Part shown: positions 1 through 7,687 of the stretch, piece by piece
Position numbering within the stretch: position 1 is the stretch's first letter
How the letters are laid out: each line of letters opens with the position of its first letter
From: Chitinophagaceae bacterium
GTDB taxonomy: Bacteria; Bacteroidota; Bacteroidia; Chitinophagales; Chitinophagaceae
DNA length: 21,551 bases
Assembly (NCBI GenBank): GCA_021151685.1
Contig: JAGKWS010000068.1
Span: 1-21,551 of the forward strand
Reading direction: 5' to 3'
Translations under genes and position numbers: made by a program
Notes under the pieces: generated by a model
Told to the model about the DNA's origin: nothing
The model's input: only the letters and a program-made list of their open reading frames with translations
Databases searched by the model: none

Positions 1-1
1 G

Positions 2-2701
2 CCCTATGCCCTCTATGCCGAAACTACGGGTAGCGGTGGCGGGCATTGGACGGCTACCGGCGATGAGATAAGTAATGCCAATGCGGGTAGTGTGGTTATT
101 GGTAATAGCGAAACCCCACCCGCAGCCAAACTGCACGTGATGGGCTCCACCGCCCTTGGCGAGAATAGTGTGGCAGGAGGCCTTAATTCTGTGGCTATGG
201 CTGGAGGAAATGCTGTGGGAGAGGGTGCTTTGGCAATTGGTGGGAACCCGCCGGAAAGTGGATACCCAATGTCAACTGCCAATGGTTTGCGTTCCATTGC
301 CATAGGTGGCGGTGTTGCCAATGCTGACCATGCAATGGCTATTGGTTCCAGTGAACTTTTTGGTGGAATTGGAGTCAACTCGGTTGCCTCCGGACGGCAT
401 GCGGTAGCAATATTGGGTGGGGAAGCAAGTGCGGTAAATGCCATTGCAATGGGGCATAGCAGTTCTGCCCAAGGTTTTCACTCGGTATCATTAGGTGCAT
501 ATAGCACTGCACGTGGCGAAGCCTCGTTGGCGGCAGCAAGTGGCTCCACCGGGCCTGATGCCTATGCGGCAACAGCACTAAGTCGTGGCGAAGCTAATGG
601 TGTACGTTCGTTGGCTGCCGGGGTTTGGTCTATTGCCAATGGCGAAGAATCTACTGCTTTGTGTGGTGGCAGGGCCAATGGGGGAATTTCTTTGGCTGTT
701 GGTGGATCTTATAATTATTTGTCTGTAGCAAATGGTTTGGCATCTATTGCCATGGGAGGCGGTAGGGCTTATGGCGAACTTTCTGTAGCAATCGGAACAG
801 CCAGTACATACGATGCTGAATCGGGATCGGCTGCGGTTGGCAATTGTGCCATTGCGATTGGTGGTGGCAATGCCAGTGGAGAAAATTCAATTGCAATAAA
901 GGGGCAGGCATCAGGAAATTATGCTTCTGCTTTAGGAGGTGGATCCGCTTCCGGAGGTATGTCTGTTACTATTGGCTCGGGATCATTATCTACTGGTATA
1001 ATGTCATTAGCCGCGAACAATAGTACCGCTAATGGTGACTACTCGGTTGCAATTGGATCAAATAGCCAAACAGATGCGTCTGCAATTTCCGCTACCGCTA
1101 TTGGTGGTGGTTATGCAGTTGGTGAAATGTCATTTGCCGCAGGTTCACGAACTGGTATGCCATCATCAGCAATAGGAGCATATTCGACAGCTTTAGGTGG
1201 AGGAAACGCCAGTGGCGAAGGGGCATTTGCTTTTGGTTTGGGCGGTAATGCCAGTGGAGAAAACTCTGTGGCATTAGGCGGTAATGCCAGTGGTATTGGC
1301 GCAACTGCTGTAGGATTCGGTGGTGCAGCATCGGGAGATTATGCCATTGCAGTTGGTGGGTCAGTAGCATCTGGCAGACATTCTTTTGCCGTTGGTTTGA
1401 GCTCATCTTCCACTATTGCAACCGAAGCATCGGGAGATAACTCATTTGCTGCAATAAGTGGCCGTGCATCAGGATTTAACAGTTTTGCTGTTGGTACCAG
1501 TTTTATTGATCCATCGCAGGCAACCGGAATGTACGCAACTGCAATTGGCGGGGGCAGGGCATCGGGAAATAGTTCCAGTGCTATAGGTTGTGGTTACCAT
1601 TCAAATTCTTACGCTGCAGGGGCAAGCGCAACTGCAATTGCTGGTGGAAATGCCTCTGGAGATTTTGCCATTGCTATTGGTGATAATGCAAATGCAAATG
1701 CAGAACGTTCGCTTGTCTTGGGAAGTGGTATTGCCTCGGGCAATGGTGCTGTAGCCATAGGGGTTTCGGGGGCATTCGGTGAAAATTCTCTGACACTTTG
1801 CGGTGGCTGGGCTAACGGTAACAGTTCATTTGCTGTTCGCGGCATTGCAGAAGGCCACAGTTCAATTGCTGTTGGAGGCAACACCACTGGTGACGGTGCG
1901 GTAGCACTTGGCTATCTTTCTACTGCACTTGGCGATTATTCTACTGCCATCGGCGGTGGTGAGGCACAGGGTTATCGTTCTGTGGCAATAGGCACAAGCG
2001 ATGATGAACACATGATACAAACCAAGGCTTCTGGAAATTTTGCAACGGCTCTTGGTGGCGGATGGGCCAGTGGCGACCATTCGGTAGCGATCGGACGTGG
2101 TGTCAGTACCAATGAAAAAACAGGCTCATTCGCATTAGGTGATTATTCTGCCATATACCCTTATACCACCAACACCGCCGACAACCAAATGATGATGCGT
2201 TTTGCGGGTGGTTACAAACTCTACACCAATGCCGAGGCGAGCGTAGGAGCCGAGATGGCTGCCGGTGGCAATAGCTGGAGCACCATCAGCGACCGCCGCA
2301 AGAAGGAAAACTTTGCCGCCATAGATGGTGAAGCTTTCCTGAAAAAGATTGCAGGCTTCAAACTTTCCAGTTGGAACTATAAAGGACAAGACCCGGCTAT
2401 ACACCGCCACTACGGCCCCATGGCGCAAGACTTTTATGCGGCCTTTGGCCACGATGGGTACGGCACCATAGGCAACGACACGACCATCAATCAGGCCGAT
2501 ATGGAAGGGGTGACCTTTACTGCGGTACAGGCTTTGGAGAAACGTACGCAAGAGATAGCCGTGCTGAAAGCCGAGATAGAACAACTAAAGAATGAAAACC
2601 GCGAACTGAAAGCCTCTGTTACAGACCTATCGGCAACACTGAAAACCGAGGTAGCGCAGTTGCGTGCCGAAATGCAGGCGGGCAAATTGTCTGGCAGGTA
2701 A
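2..2701 (+). CDS. YadA-head-like repeat protein with C-terminal S74 intramolecular chaperone (5' partial)
   Basis: The frame is open from base 2, so the true start and any signal peptide lie upstream; about 899 residues are visible. The N-terminal part (AAKLHVMG and similar) resembles the entry segment of Bacteroidota 'tail fiber domain' proteins. About 650 residues of degenerate repeats follow (AIGGG-x-ASG-xx-S-x-A style), typical of the left-handed beta-roll in trimeric YadA-type heads. A bridging segment (roughly 2160-2280) leads to a peptidase S74 domain: the SDRRKKE motif at 2288-2308 carries the expected Ser|Asp self-cleavage site (2288-2293) and a Lys five residues after the Ser. The last ~60 residues form a Leu/Glu/Lys coiled coil. 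By family knowledge S74 domains trimerise the fibre and then cut themselves off. There is no YadA membrane anchor and no visible T9SS sorting domain, so the export route is unknown. A cell-surface adhesin or a phage-derived fibre are both possible; no phage genes are nearby. Confidence 0.9.
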   Translation, partial: PYALYAETTGSGGGHWTATGDEISNANAGSVVIGNSETPPAAKLHVMGSTALGENSVAGGLNSVAMAGGNAVGEGALAIGGNPPESGYPMSTANGLRSIAIGGGVANADHAMAIGSSELFGGIGVNSVASGRHAVAILGGEASAVNAIAMGHSSSAQGFHSVSLGAYSTARGEASLAAASGSTGPDAYAATALSRGEANGVRSLAAGVWSIANGEESTALCGGRANGGISLAVGGSYNYLSVANGLASIAMGGGRAYGELSVAIGTASTYDAESGSAAVGNCAIAIGGGNASGENSIAIKGQASGNYASALGGGSASGGMSVTIGSGSLSTGIMSLAANNSTANGDYSVAIGSNSQTDASAISATAIGGGYAVGEMSFAAGSRTGMPSSAIGAYSTALGGGNASGEGAFAFGLGGNASGENSVALGGNASGIGATAVGFGGAASGDYAIAVGGSVASGRHSFAVGLSSSSTIATEASGDNSFAAISGRASGFNSFAVGTSFIDPSQATGMYATAIGGGRASGNSSSAIGCGYHSNSYAAGASATAIAGGNASGDFAIAIGDNANANAERSLVLGSGIASGNGAVAIGVSGAFGENSLTLCGGWANGNSSFAVRGIAEGHSSIAVGGNTTGDGAVALGYLSTALGDYSTAIGGGEAQGYRSVAIGTSDDEHMIQTKASGNFATALGGGWASGDHSVAIGRGVSTNEKTGSFALGDYSAIYPYTTNTADNQMMMRFAGGYKLYTNAEASVGAEMAAGGNSWSTISDRRKKENFAAIDGEAFLKKIAGFKLSSWNYKGQDPAIHRHYGPMAQDFYAAFGHDGYGTIGNDTTINQADMEGVTFTAVQALEKRTQEIAVLKAEIEQLKNENRELKASVTDLSATLKTEVAQLRAEMQAGKLSGR
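150..2150 (+). repeat. Degenerate coding repeats of the beta-roll
   Basis: Within the fibre gene the protein repeats a 12-15 residue unit with the pattern (S/A)-x-A-x-G-G-x-A-x-G, interrupted at irregular intervals by longer loops, for example near 257-285, 347-372, 797-824, 1396-1423, 1496-1520 and 1993-2014. Most units have diverged at the DNA level, but some remain nearly identical, such as the GGCGGTAATGCCAGTGG word at 1241-1257 and 1277-1293, exactly 36 nt (12 codons) apart. Four cysteines lie within the roll (in ALCGG, GNCAI, IGCGY and TLCGG contexts), which is unusual for this low-complexity composition. Confidence 0.85.
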
Positions 2702-3195
2702 TGCACGCACGGTAGTTATAGGCCGGGTAGGGCAATTGCACAATACGGAACGAGACAATTCCTGTATTGTAGCCGTCGCATTTATATATATATGAACATT
2801 ATAAGTCAGCTAACGGCTTGGGGTGCTATTGCTTGTATTGGGTACGAACATTACTTTTGAGTGCGCTATTGTAGCCTATTGCAACAGGATACCGGCAGCA
2901 ACAATACTAAAGGAAATTGCAGCTTATTGTAGCTATTGCCATGTCACAGAATTGCATTCATCATCTACACTTTAATACTGTATCAGATGATGGTGGGTAT
3001 GAGCGAAATAAAACAGTTTTAAAGCCGCCCAAGACTGCTACAAGAAAGGCTGAGAACAATAGTTATACCAACGCTCAACAAGATGCTTATCTGCTTTAGT
3101 GAAACTTTATTGTTAAGTGTCTCCTCATTTTTATATCTTCATTGTAATTATGGTTGTTATGTATTTTATTTGTCACCAACCACAAGACTCTTTTT
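2702..3195. other. Non-coding gap between fibre gene and glycosyl operon
   Basis: About 490 bases without a convincing gene. The only open frame of note (2917-3099, 60 codons) has no recognisable motif or start context. The gap holds the hairpin at 2740-2770 and three exact copies of the 9-mer TATTGTAGC at 2765, 2867 and 2925. The promoter of the downstream operon should lie here. A weak Bacteroidota-like candidate is TTG at 3110-3112 followed 21 nt later by TATCTTCA (3134-3141), matching only the TAnnTT part of the consensus. Confidence 0.5.
2740..2770 (+). terminator. Hairpin downstream of the fibre gene, possible terminator
   Basis: ACAATAC plus GGAA (2740-2750) pairs with TTCC plus GTATTGT (2759-2770), leaving one bulged T and an 8-nt loop: 11 base pairs starting 38 nt after the fibre stop codon. 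It is followed by a T/A-rich stretch rather than a clean T-run, so termination is plausible but not certain. Confidence 0.35.
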
Positions 3196-4461
3196 GTGAA
3201 AATAATAATACTAACGAGCAACTATCCGCGTAAAAAGTCTCCGAATGACGGCATTTTTATTCACCAGCAGGTAAAAGCACTACAGCAGTTAGGTGCCGAA
3301 TGTCATGTGCTGGTAGTACACAACTGGTTTCCGCCATTGGGGTTGCACAAATACCACCGGTACTGGCGAGATGGGTATGAATTGAAGGCAGACTATCTGG
3401 ATTCCTTTGAAGGTATTCCTATACATCATGTGCCGGCATTTGTGCGCATGCCCAGTCGTTTCTTTCCCCAAACCGAATATGACCGTGCTGTGATAGCCCT
3501 TTCCAAATACATTACTTCCTCGCGCCAGCTACGTGATGCTGATATTATTTATGGGCATTTTCTTACGTCAATGGGGTACATAGCAGCACGCCTGAAAGAT
3601 ATGCTAAATATGACTGTGGCCACTATTGCCCGAGGAGATGATGTGCATGCATGGCCCGAAACCAATCCCGATTTACGCAATCACCTGAAATTTGTATTCA
3701 GCAAATCAGATATCCTGCTCGCCAACAGCCAGCGTTTGGCACAAGATACCCAACACTGGATGGAGCCTGGCTCCAAACGTAGTGTGTCGACAGTGTATAA
3801 TGGCATTGATACTACCTTTTTCAGGCCTGCTGCTTCGTCTGAAGAACGTCTGCAAATCGTTAAACAGTTTAATTTGCCGTTTGATGATAAGATTTTGGTA
3901 TGTGTTGCCCGTCCAGTTGTTCTGAAAGGGTGGGAGGAGTTGCTGACTGCCTTTTCTGAATTTGTTGTTACGCATACTGGTTGGAAGCTGTTAATGGTGG
4001 CGCCGGTTCTCAATTATCACGACGAAATAGATCTGATGCAAAAAGGCAGAGAATTATCTATTACTCAGTCTTTGATATTTATTCCGGGGCTAAAGCCACC
4101 ACAACTGGCATTATTATTACGTGCCTGTCATGCTTTTGTTTTGCCCAGCTACAACGAAGGTATGGCCAATGCATTGCTCGAGGCTATGGCATCCGGGCTG
4201 CCTTGTATTGCTACCAATGTTGGTGGCCATGCCGAGGTAATAGACAATTGGAGCAATGGTATACTTATAGAGCCACGCTCCGTTACTGAAATTAAAAATG
4301 CCCTCACCTTGCTGGCCGAAGATGATAAGCTATGCGCAGCCATGGGCATCCGTGCACGACAACGCATGGAAGAACTGGGAAATTATTTGCAGAATGGAAA
4401 GAAATTACTGGATATTTTTGAGCAAAATTTAAGAACTACCCGGTCCTCAACGCATTCATGA
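3196..4461 (+). CDS. Glycosyltransferase family 4 (GT-B fold)
   Basis: A 421-residue retaining glycosyltransferase of the GT4 / glycosyl transferases group 1 class, which transfers a sugar from a nucleotide-sugar donor during polysaccharide or glycoconjugate assembly at the cytoplasmic side of the inner membrane. The GTG at 3196 is chosen because it yields MKIIILTSNYP, the usual first beta-strand of this fold; an upstream in-frame TTG (3154) would add 14 hydrophobic residues without a family counterpart. The N-terminal Rossmann half includes a GIFIHQQ segment. The C-terminal half carries the E-x7-E donor-binding motif EGMANALLE (E321 and E329), followed by ASGLPCIATNVGG. The stop overlaps the next start by 4 nt (ATGA), so the two genes are translationally coupled. 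The sugar and acceptor cannot be told from the sequence. Confidence 0.93.
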   Translation: MKIIILTSNYPRKKSPNDGIFIHQQVKALQQLGAECHVLVVHNWFPPLGLHKYHRYWRDGYELKADYLDSFEGIPIHHVPAFVRMPSRFFPQTEYDRAVIALSKYITSSRQLRDADIIYGHFLTSMGYIAARLKDMLNMTVATIARGDDVHAWPETNPDLRNHLKFVFSKSDILLANSQRLAQDTQHWMEPGSKRSVSTVYNGIDTTFFRPAASSEERLQIVKQFNLPFDDKILVCVARPVVLKGWEELLTAFSEFVVTHTGWKLLMVAPVLNYHDEIDLMQKGRELSITQSLIFIPGLKPPQLALLLRACHAFVLPSYNEGMANALLEAMASGLPCIATNVGGHAEVIDNWSNGILIEPRSVTEIKNALTLLAEDDKLCAAMGIRARQRMEELGNYLQNGKKLLDIFEQNLRTTRSSTHS

Positions 4462-5423
4462 CTATTTCCATCATCATTCCCACTTTCAATCGGTGCCAGT
4501 TGTTGCAATACACACTGGCATCGGTAGTTCCGAACAAACACAAGACTGTGAGGTTACAAGTCATAGTTGTTGATGACGGATCGGATGATGGTACCAAAGA
4601 AATGGTAGCGGCAAAGTTCCCATGGGCAATATACTTGCTTAACAAGGGTAGGGGAGCCGCCGCGGCCCGAAATACAGGTCTTGCCCATGCAACGGGTGCT
4701 TACATCATGTATCTCGACTCTGATGATCTGGTAGGCGAAAATTATTTTGCCGCCAAAGTGGCCGCACTATCTGTGCCCGATGCCCCCGATGCAGTATATG
4801 GTTCTTACGACTTTTTTCGGGCCAATGGTGAATTCGACCTGAAAGATGTCATTTTCCGTCACAAATACCCGGTATTGCCTGGCAAGGCACATGCCCGGCA
4901 ACATCTTGTAGAGTACCTCTCTGGAAACTTTCTGCCACCACATACCCTCATTTGGCGGCGTAGCCTGCTACAGCAAATTGGTGGCCATAACGAACATCTT
5001 TCCATCAATCAGGATGTAGACCTATTTATCAGAGCTGTACTGCACGGTGCAAAAATTGCCGCAGTCACAGACGATACTAAGGTGTACATTCGCGATCATG
5101 AATTGGATGCCCGTGTCGGGCATTCGGGTAACAAACAAAAATGGGTGCAGATACTGGAACTGCGCAAAACTATATTGCCCCAGTTGGCATCAGCGGGTTT
5201 CAACGAGCCTCAGGTTATGGAGGCTATGAGTAGCTACCTATTCGATAAATGGAGGCAACTCAGACATGCCGAGCCGCAGCTGGCAACACAGTTTCTGCAA
5301 CTGGCCCGGCAGGTATACTGGCCTGTGAAACTAAAAGGAAACCCGTTGCTGGGCTTGCTGGCAAAAATCATAGGACCTCACAAAGTGGTTCAACTGAAAT
5401 ATTCCATTCTTAAAAGAGACTAA
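4458..5423 (+). CDS. Glycosyltransferase family 2 (GT-A fold)
   Basis: A 321-residue inverting glycosyltransferase of the GT2 class, expected to add a sugar from a nucleotide donor to a lipid-linked or other glycan acceptor. The start MTISIIIPTFNR is typical. The nucleotide-binding VVDDGSDDGT lies at residues 37-46, GAAAARNTG at 66-74, and the metal-binding DxD-type motif is D87-S-D89-D90. A later stretch, NQDVDLFIRAV, resembles the E/D-D region that supplies the catalytic base. No membrane helices are apparent, so it is probably a soluble or peripheral enzyme. It starts inside the stop of the GT4 gene and ends 5 nt before the amidotransferase gene, so all three are almost surely one transcript. 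Specificity is unknown. Confidence 0.93.
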   Translation: MTISIIIPTFNRCQLLQYTLASVVPNKHKTVRLQVIVVDDGSDDGTKEMVAAKFPWAIYLLNKGRGAAAARNTGLAHATGAYIMYLDSDDLVGENYFAAKVAALSVPDAPDAVYGSYDFFRANGEFDLKDVIFRHKYPVLPGKAHARQHLVEYLSGNFLPPHTLIWRRSLLQQIGGHNEHLSINQDVDLFIRAVLHGAKIAAVTDDTKVYIRDHELDARVGHSGNKQKWVQILELRKTILPQLASAGFNEPQVMEAMSSYLFDKWRQLRHAEPQLATQFLQLARQVYWPVKLKGNPLLGLLAKIIGPHKVVQLKYSILKRD

Positions 5424-5428
5424 TTATA

Positions 5429-7417
5429 ATGTGTGGCATACTATCTATTGTGGCGAAAGACAAGGCAATGAAAGCTGCCTCGCTGGCGGAAGCTTGCTCC
5501 ATCATCAGGCATCGCGGGCCCGATGACGAAGGTTTCCTTACGTGGAACCGTGGTGATGATCCTGTTTTGTGGGCCGGTGACGATACCGCTGCTTCTACAT
5601 TACAGCACCTGCATTACCAGCACTTGCCACAAGATCATACATTTCAGGTGGGTTTCGGCCATCGTCGGTTGTCTATTCTCGATCTCTCTCCTGCTGGTCA
5701 TCAACCCATGTTATACCACAATGCGGGTTTGGCCATTACGTTCAATGGTGAGGTATACAATTATCTTGAAATACGAGAAGAACTGGTTGCGTTGGGGCAT
5801 TCTTTTGTCAGCACTTCCGATACCGAAGTGATATTGCATGCATGGGCACAATGGGGCGAAAAATGCATAGACCGCTTCAATGGTATGTTTGCCTTCGTTA
5901 TACTCGACTACAAGAATAACCAACTCTATGCCGTCCGCGATCGGTTTGGGGTTAAGCCCCTGTATTATTACGATAATGGCGAGGCATTATACCTCACCTC
6001 CGAGCTGAAGCAGATACGTACCGACCCTCAGTACAAACTGTCGCTCAATGAAACACTTGTAAGGCAGTATCTGGTAACAGGAGCTATCAATCATACACAG
6101 GCCACATTCGATACCAATATACATGCACTGCCTCCCGGGCACCTCCTCCATATCAATCTTTCGGCGGCAAGCACCTCCTTCGCCGTAAAGGCATGGTATA
6201 CGCTACAGCCACGCAAATGGTCGGGTACTTTCGATGAGGCAATAGCCGAGTTCAGGCGGTTGTTAATAGATGCGGTGCGCCTTCGCCTTAGGTCCGATGT
6301 TACTGTTGGTTCTTGTTTGTCTGGTGGCTTAGACTCGTCCAGTATAGTATGCATCGCTGCCGATTTGCTAAAAGCCGGGGGCGACAATGCTGGTCAGGAA
6401 ACGGTAACCGCCTGCTACGAGAATGCCCGTTTCGACGAGTGGAAGTTTGCCCTTGAAGTCATCAACAAAACCAATGCACGCCCTCATCGTACATTCCCTT
6501 CCTTCAACCAGTTGGTACAGGAGATAGACGATTTTCTATGGCATCAGGACGAACCTACCGGCAGTACATCCCAGTTCAGCCAATGGGCGGTATTCAAGGC
6601 TACTCATGATGCCGGGCTAAAGGTAATGGTAGATGGACAAGGGGCCGATGAACAACTGGCAGGTTACGGCGGCAACGACTTGCCTCTGTATGCTGGATAT
6701 GCCGGTAGTGGCAATTGGGGCCGCCTGCTCGATGAGATGAAGCACTACAAACAGCAAAATGGCAACTGGCCTATAGGTTTTGTAGCCGGGGGCATACAGT
6801 TGGGTATAGGTGGGCTTATGGCCGCACTTTTGCCCTCCCGACTAAAACTGAAACCAGTGCCCAATGCTCTGTGGCTCAGCCAACCCGAGCCATCAAGTAT
6901 TTACAGCCAGCCTGCACGTAGCCTGCAGGAAAACCTCTTGAGGCAGATGAATGGCGAGCCACTGCCCGCATTGCTCCGTTACGAAGATCGTAACTCTATG
7001 GCTTGGAGTGTAGAGTCGCGCACACCATTCATGGATTACCGCCTTGTGGAATTTACCCTTGGGTTGCCACCAGAATATATATACCTCCGTGGCGAACGAA
7101 AAACCATCCTTCGCCGGGCGATGCAGGGTATTTTGCCCCCGGCTATAGAAAACAGGAAAGATAAAATGGGCTTCGTTACGCCCGAGGAACTGTGGTTGCG
7201 GGAGGAAGGTAAAGAATGGTTCCTGAAGGGTGTCAACAAAACGTTGGAACTTTTCCCACATCTTTTTAATAAAGAACGCACGCTACAGATGTTTGATGAT
7301 ATGGCATCTGGCAAAACCCGGTTCGACTTCACTATCTGGCGCATTCTGGCTCTTGGCCGCTGGTACAGCAACCTTAATAACTCAACTCATGTAGATGCTA
7401 TTTCTAAAGTCGGTTAG
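5429..7417 (+). CDS. asnB: Asparagine synthase (glutamine-hydrolysing), AsnB type
   Basis: A 662-residue, two-domain glutamine-dependent amidotransferase. The N-terminal class II (Ntn) glutaminase has its nucleophile Cys2 right after the initiator Met (MCGI), RGPDDEG at 29-35, GHRRLSILD from 77, and FNGEVYN further on. The C-terminal synthetase has the PP-loop SGGLDSS at 298-304, which binds ATP and adenylates the substrate carboxylate. About 40 residues separate RGPDDEG from GHRRLSI, clearly more than in E. coli AsnB; related insertions occur in polysaccharide-cluster homologues. Sitting 5 nt behind two glycosyltransferases, it may amidate a sugar carboxylate rather than make free asparagine, as proposed for AsnB homologues in O-antigen loci. 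The fold and reaction class are clear, but the true substrate is not. No T-tailed terminator for this operon was found in the 220 nt that follow. Confidence 0.9.
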   Translation: MCGILSIVAKDKAMKAASLAEACSIIRHRGPDDEGFLTWNRGDDPVLWAGDDTAASTLQHLHYQHLPQDHTFQVGFGHRRLSILDLSPAGHQPMLYHNAGLAITFNGEVYNYLEIREELVALGHSFVSTSDTEVILHAWAQWGEKCIDRFNGMFAFVILDYKNNQLYAVRDRFGVKPLYYYDNGEALYLTSELKQIRTDPQYKLSLNETLVRQYLVTGAINHTQATFDTNIHALPPGHLLHINLSAASTSFAVKAWYTLQPRKWSGTFDEAIAEFRRLLIDAVRLRLRSDVTVGSCLSGGLDSSSIVCIAADLLKAGGDNAGQETVTACYENARFDEWKFALEVINKTNARPHRTFPSFNQLVQEIDDFLWHQDEPTGSTSQFSQWAVFKATHDAGLKVMVDGQGADEQLAGYGGNDLPLYAGYAGSGNWGRLLDEMKHYKQQNGNWPIGFVAGGIQLGIGGLMAALLPSRLKLKPVPNALWLSQPEPSSIYSQPARSLQENLLRQMNGEPLPALLRYEDRNSMAWSVESRTPFMDYRLVEFTLGLPPEYIYLRGERKTILRRAMQGILPPAIENRKDKMGFVTPEELWLREEGKEWFLKGVNKTLELFPHLFNKERTLQMFDDMASGKTRFDFTIWRILALGRWYSNLNNSTHVDAISKVG

Positions 7418-7636
7418 TTTAGCGTATTAGAGGGTCAATAGCCCGAAAGCCTTGTTGAATGTATAATGAGTAATGTGATTTTTGGGGCAAGTTGCAGTTT
7501 CTTCGGGTTTATCAACTCTTTCAAACAGCACAATGAGCCATCATACTAACGTAGATAGTCGCAAATTATTGCATACGCAATACATGTACCCAATACCACT
7601 GTAAACGCAACCAAAATCAACCAGCATACACCCCAC

Positions 7637-7666
7637 AAAAAAACGCCACCCATACAGGTGGCGTTT
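7637..7666 (-). terminator. Intrinsic terminator of the Omp28-like gene
   Basis: A perfect 10-bp stem (7641-7650 with 7657-7666) around a 6-nt loop. Read on the minus strand it is followed by an unbroken run of seven T residues (complement of 7637-7643, the last three also being in the stem). It lies 21 nt past the stop of the minus-strand gene. On the plus strand it has no T-run, so it is at best a weak stop for asnB. Confidence 0.85.
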
Positions 7667-7687
7667 CGTGTATCATATCTTCAAATG

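Noticed and set aside
92..2701. Repeats read as a CRISPR array or non-coding minisatellite
   Set aside because: The unit is in frame, variable in length and translates into a clear Gly/Ala/Ser beta-roll; there are no constant repeats with spacers.
2..2701. Prophage region because of the S74 tail-fibre domain
   Set aside because: No capsid, terminase, integrase, lysis or other tail genes follow, and S74 domains also occur in bacterial surface proteins. The left side is unseen, so this is not fully excluded.
2917..3099. Possible 60-residue protein in the gap before the glycosyl operon
   Set aside because: No motif, no start context, and composition not clearly coding; kept only as a remark.
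7567..7580. ATTGC-ATAC-GCAAT inverted repeat after asnB
   Set aside because: Only five base pairs and no T-run; likely chance.
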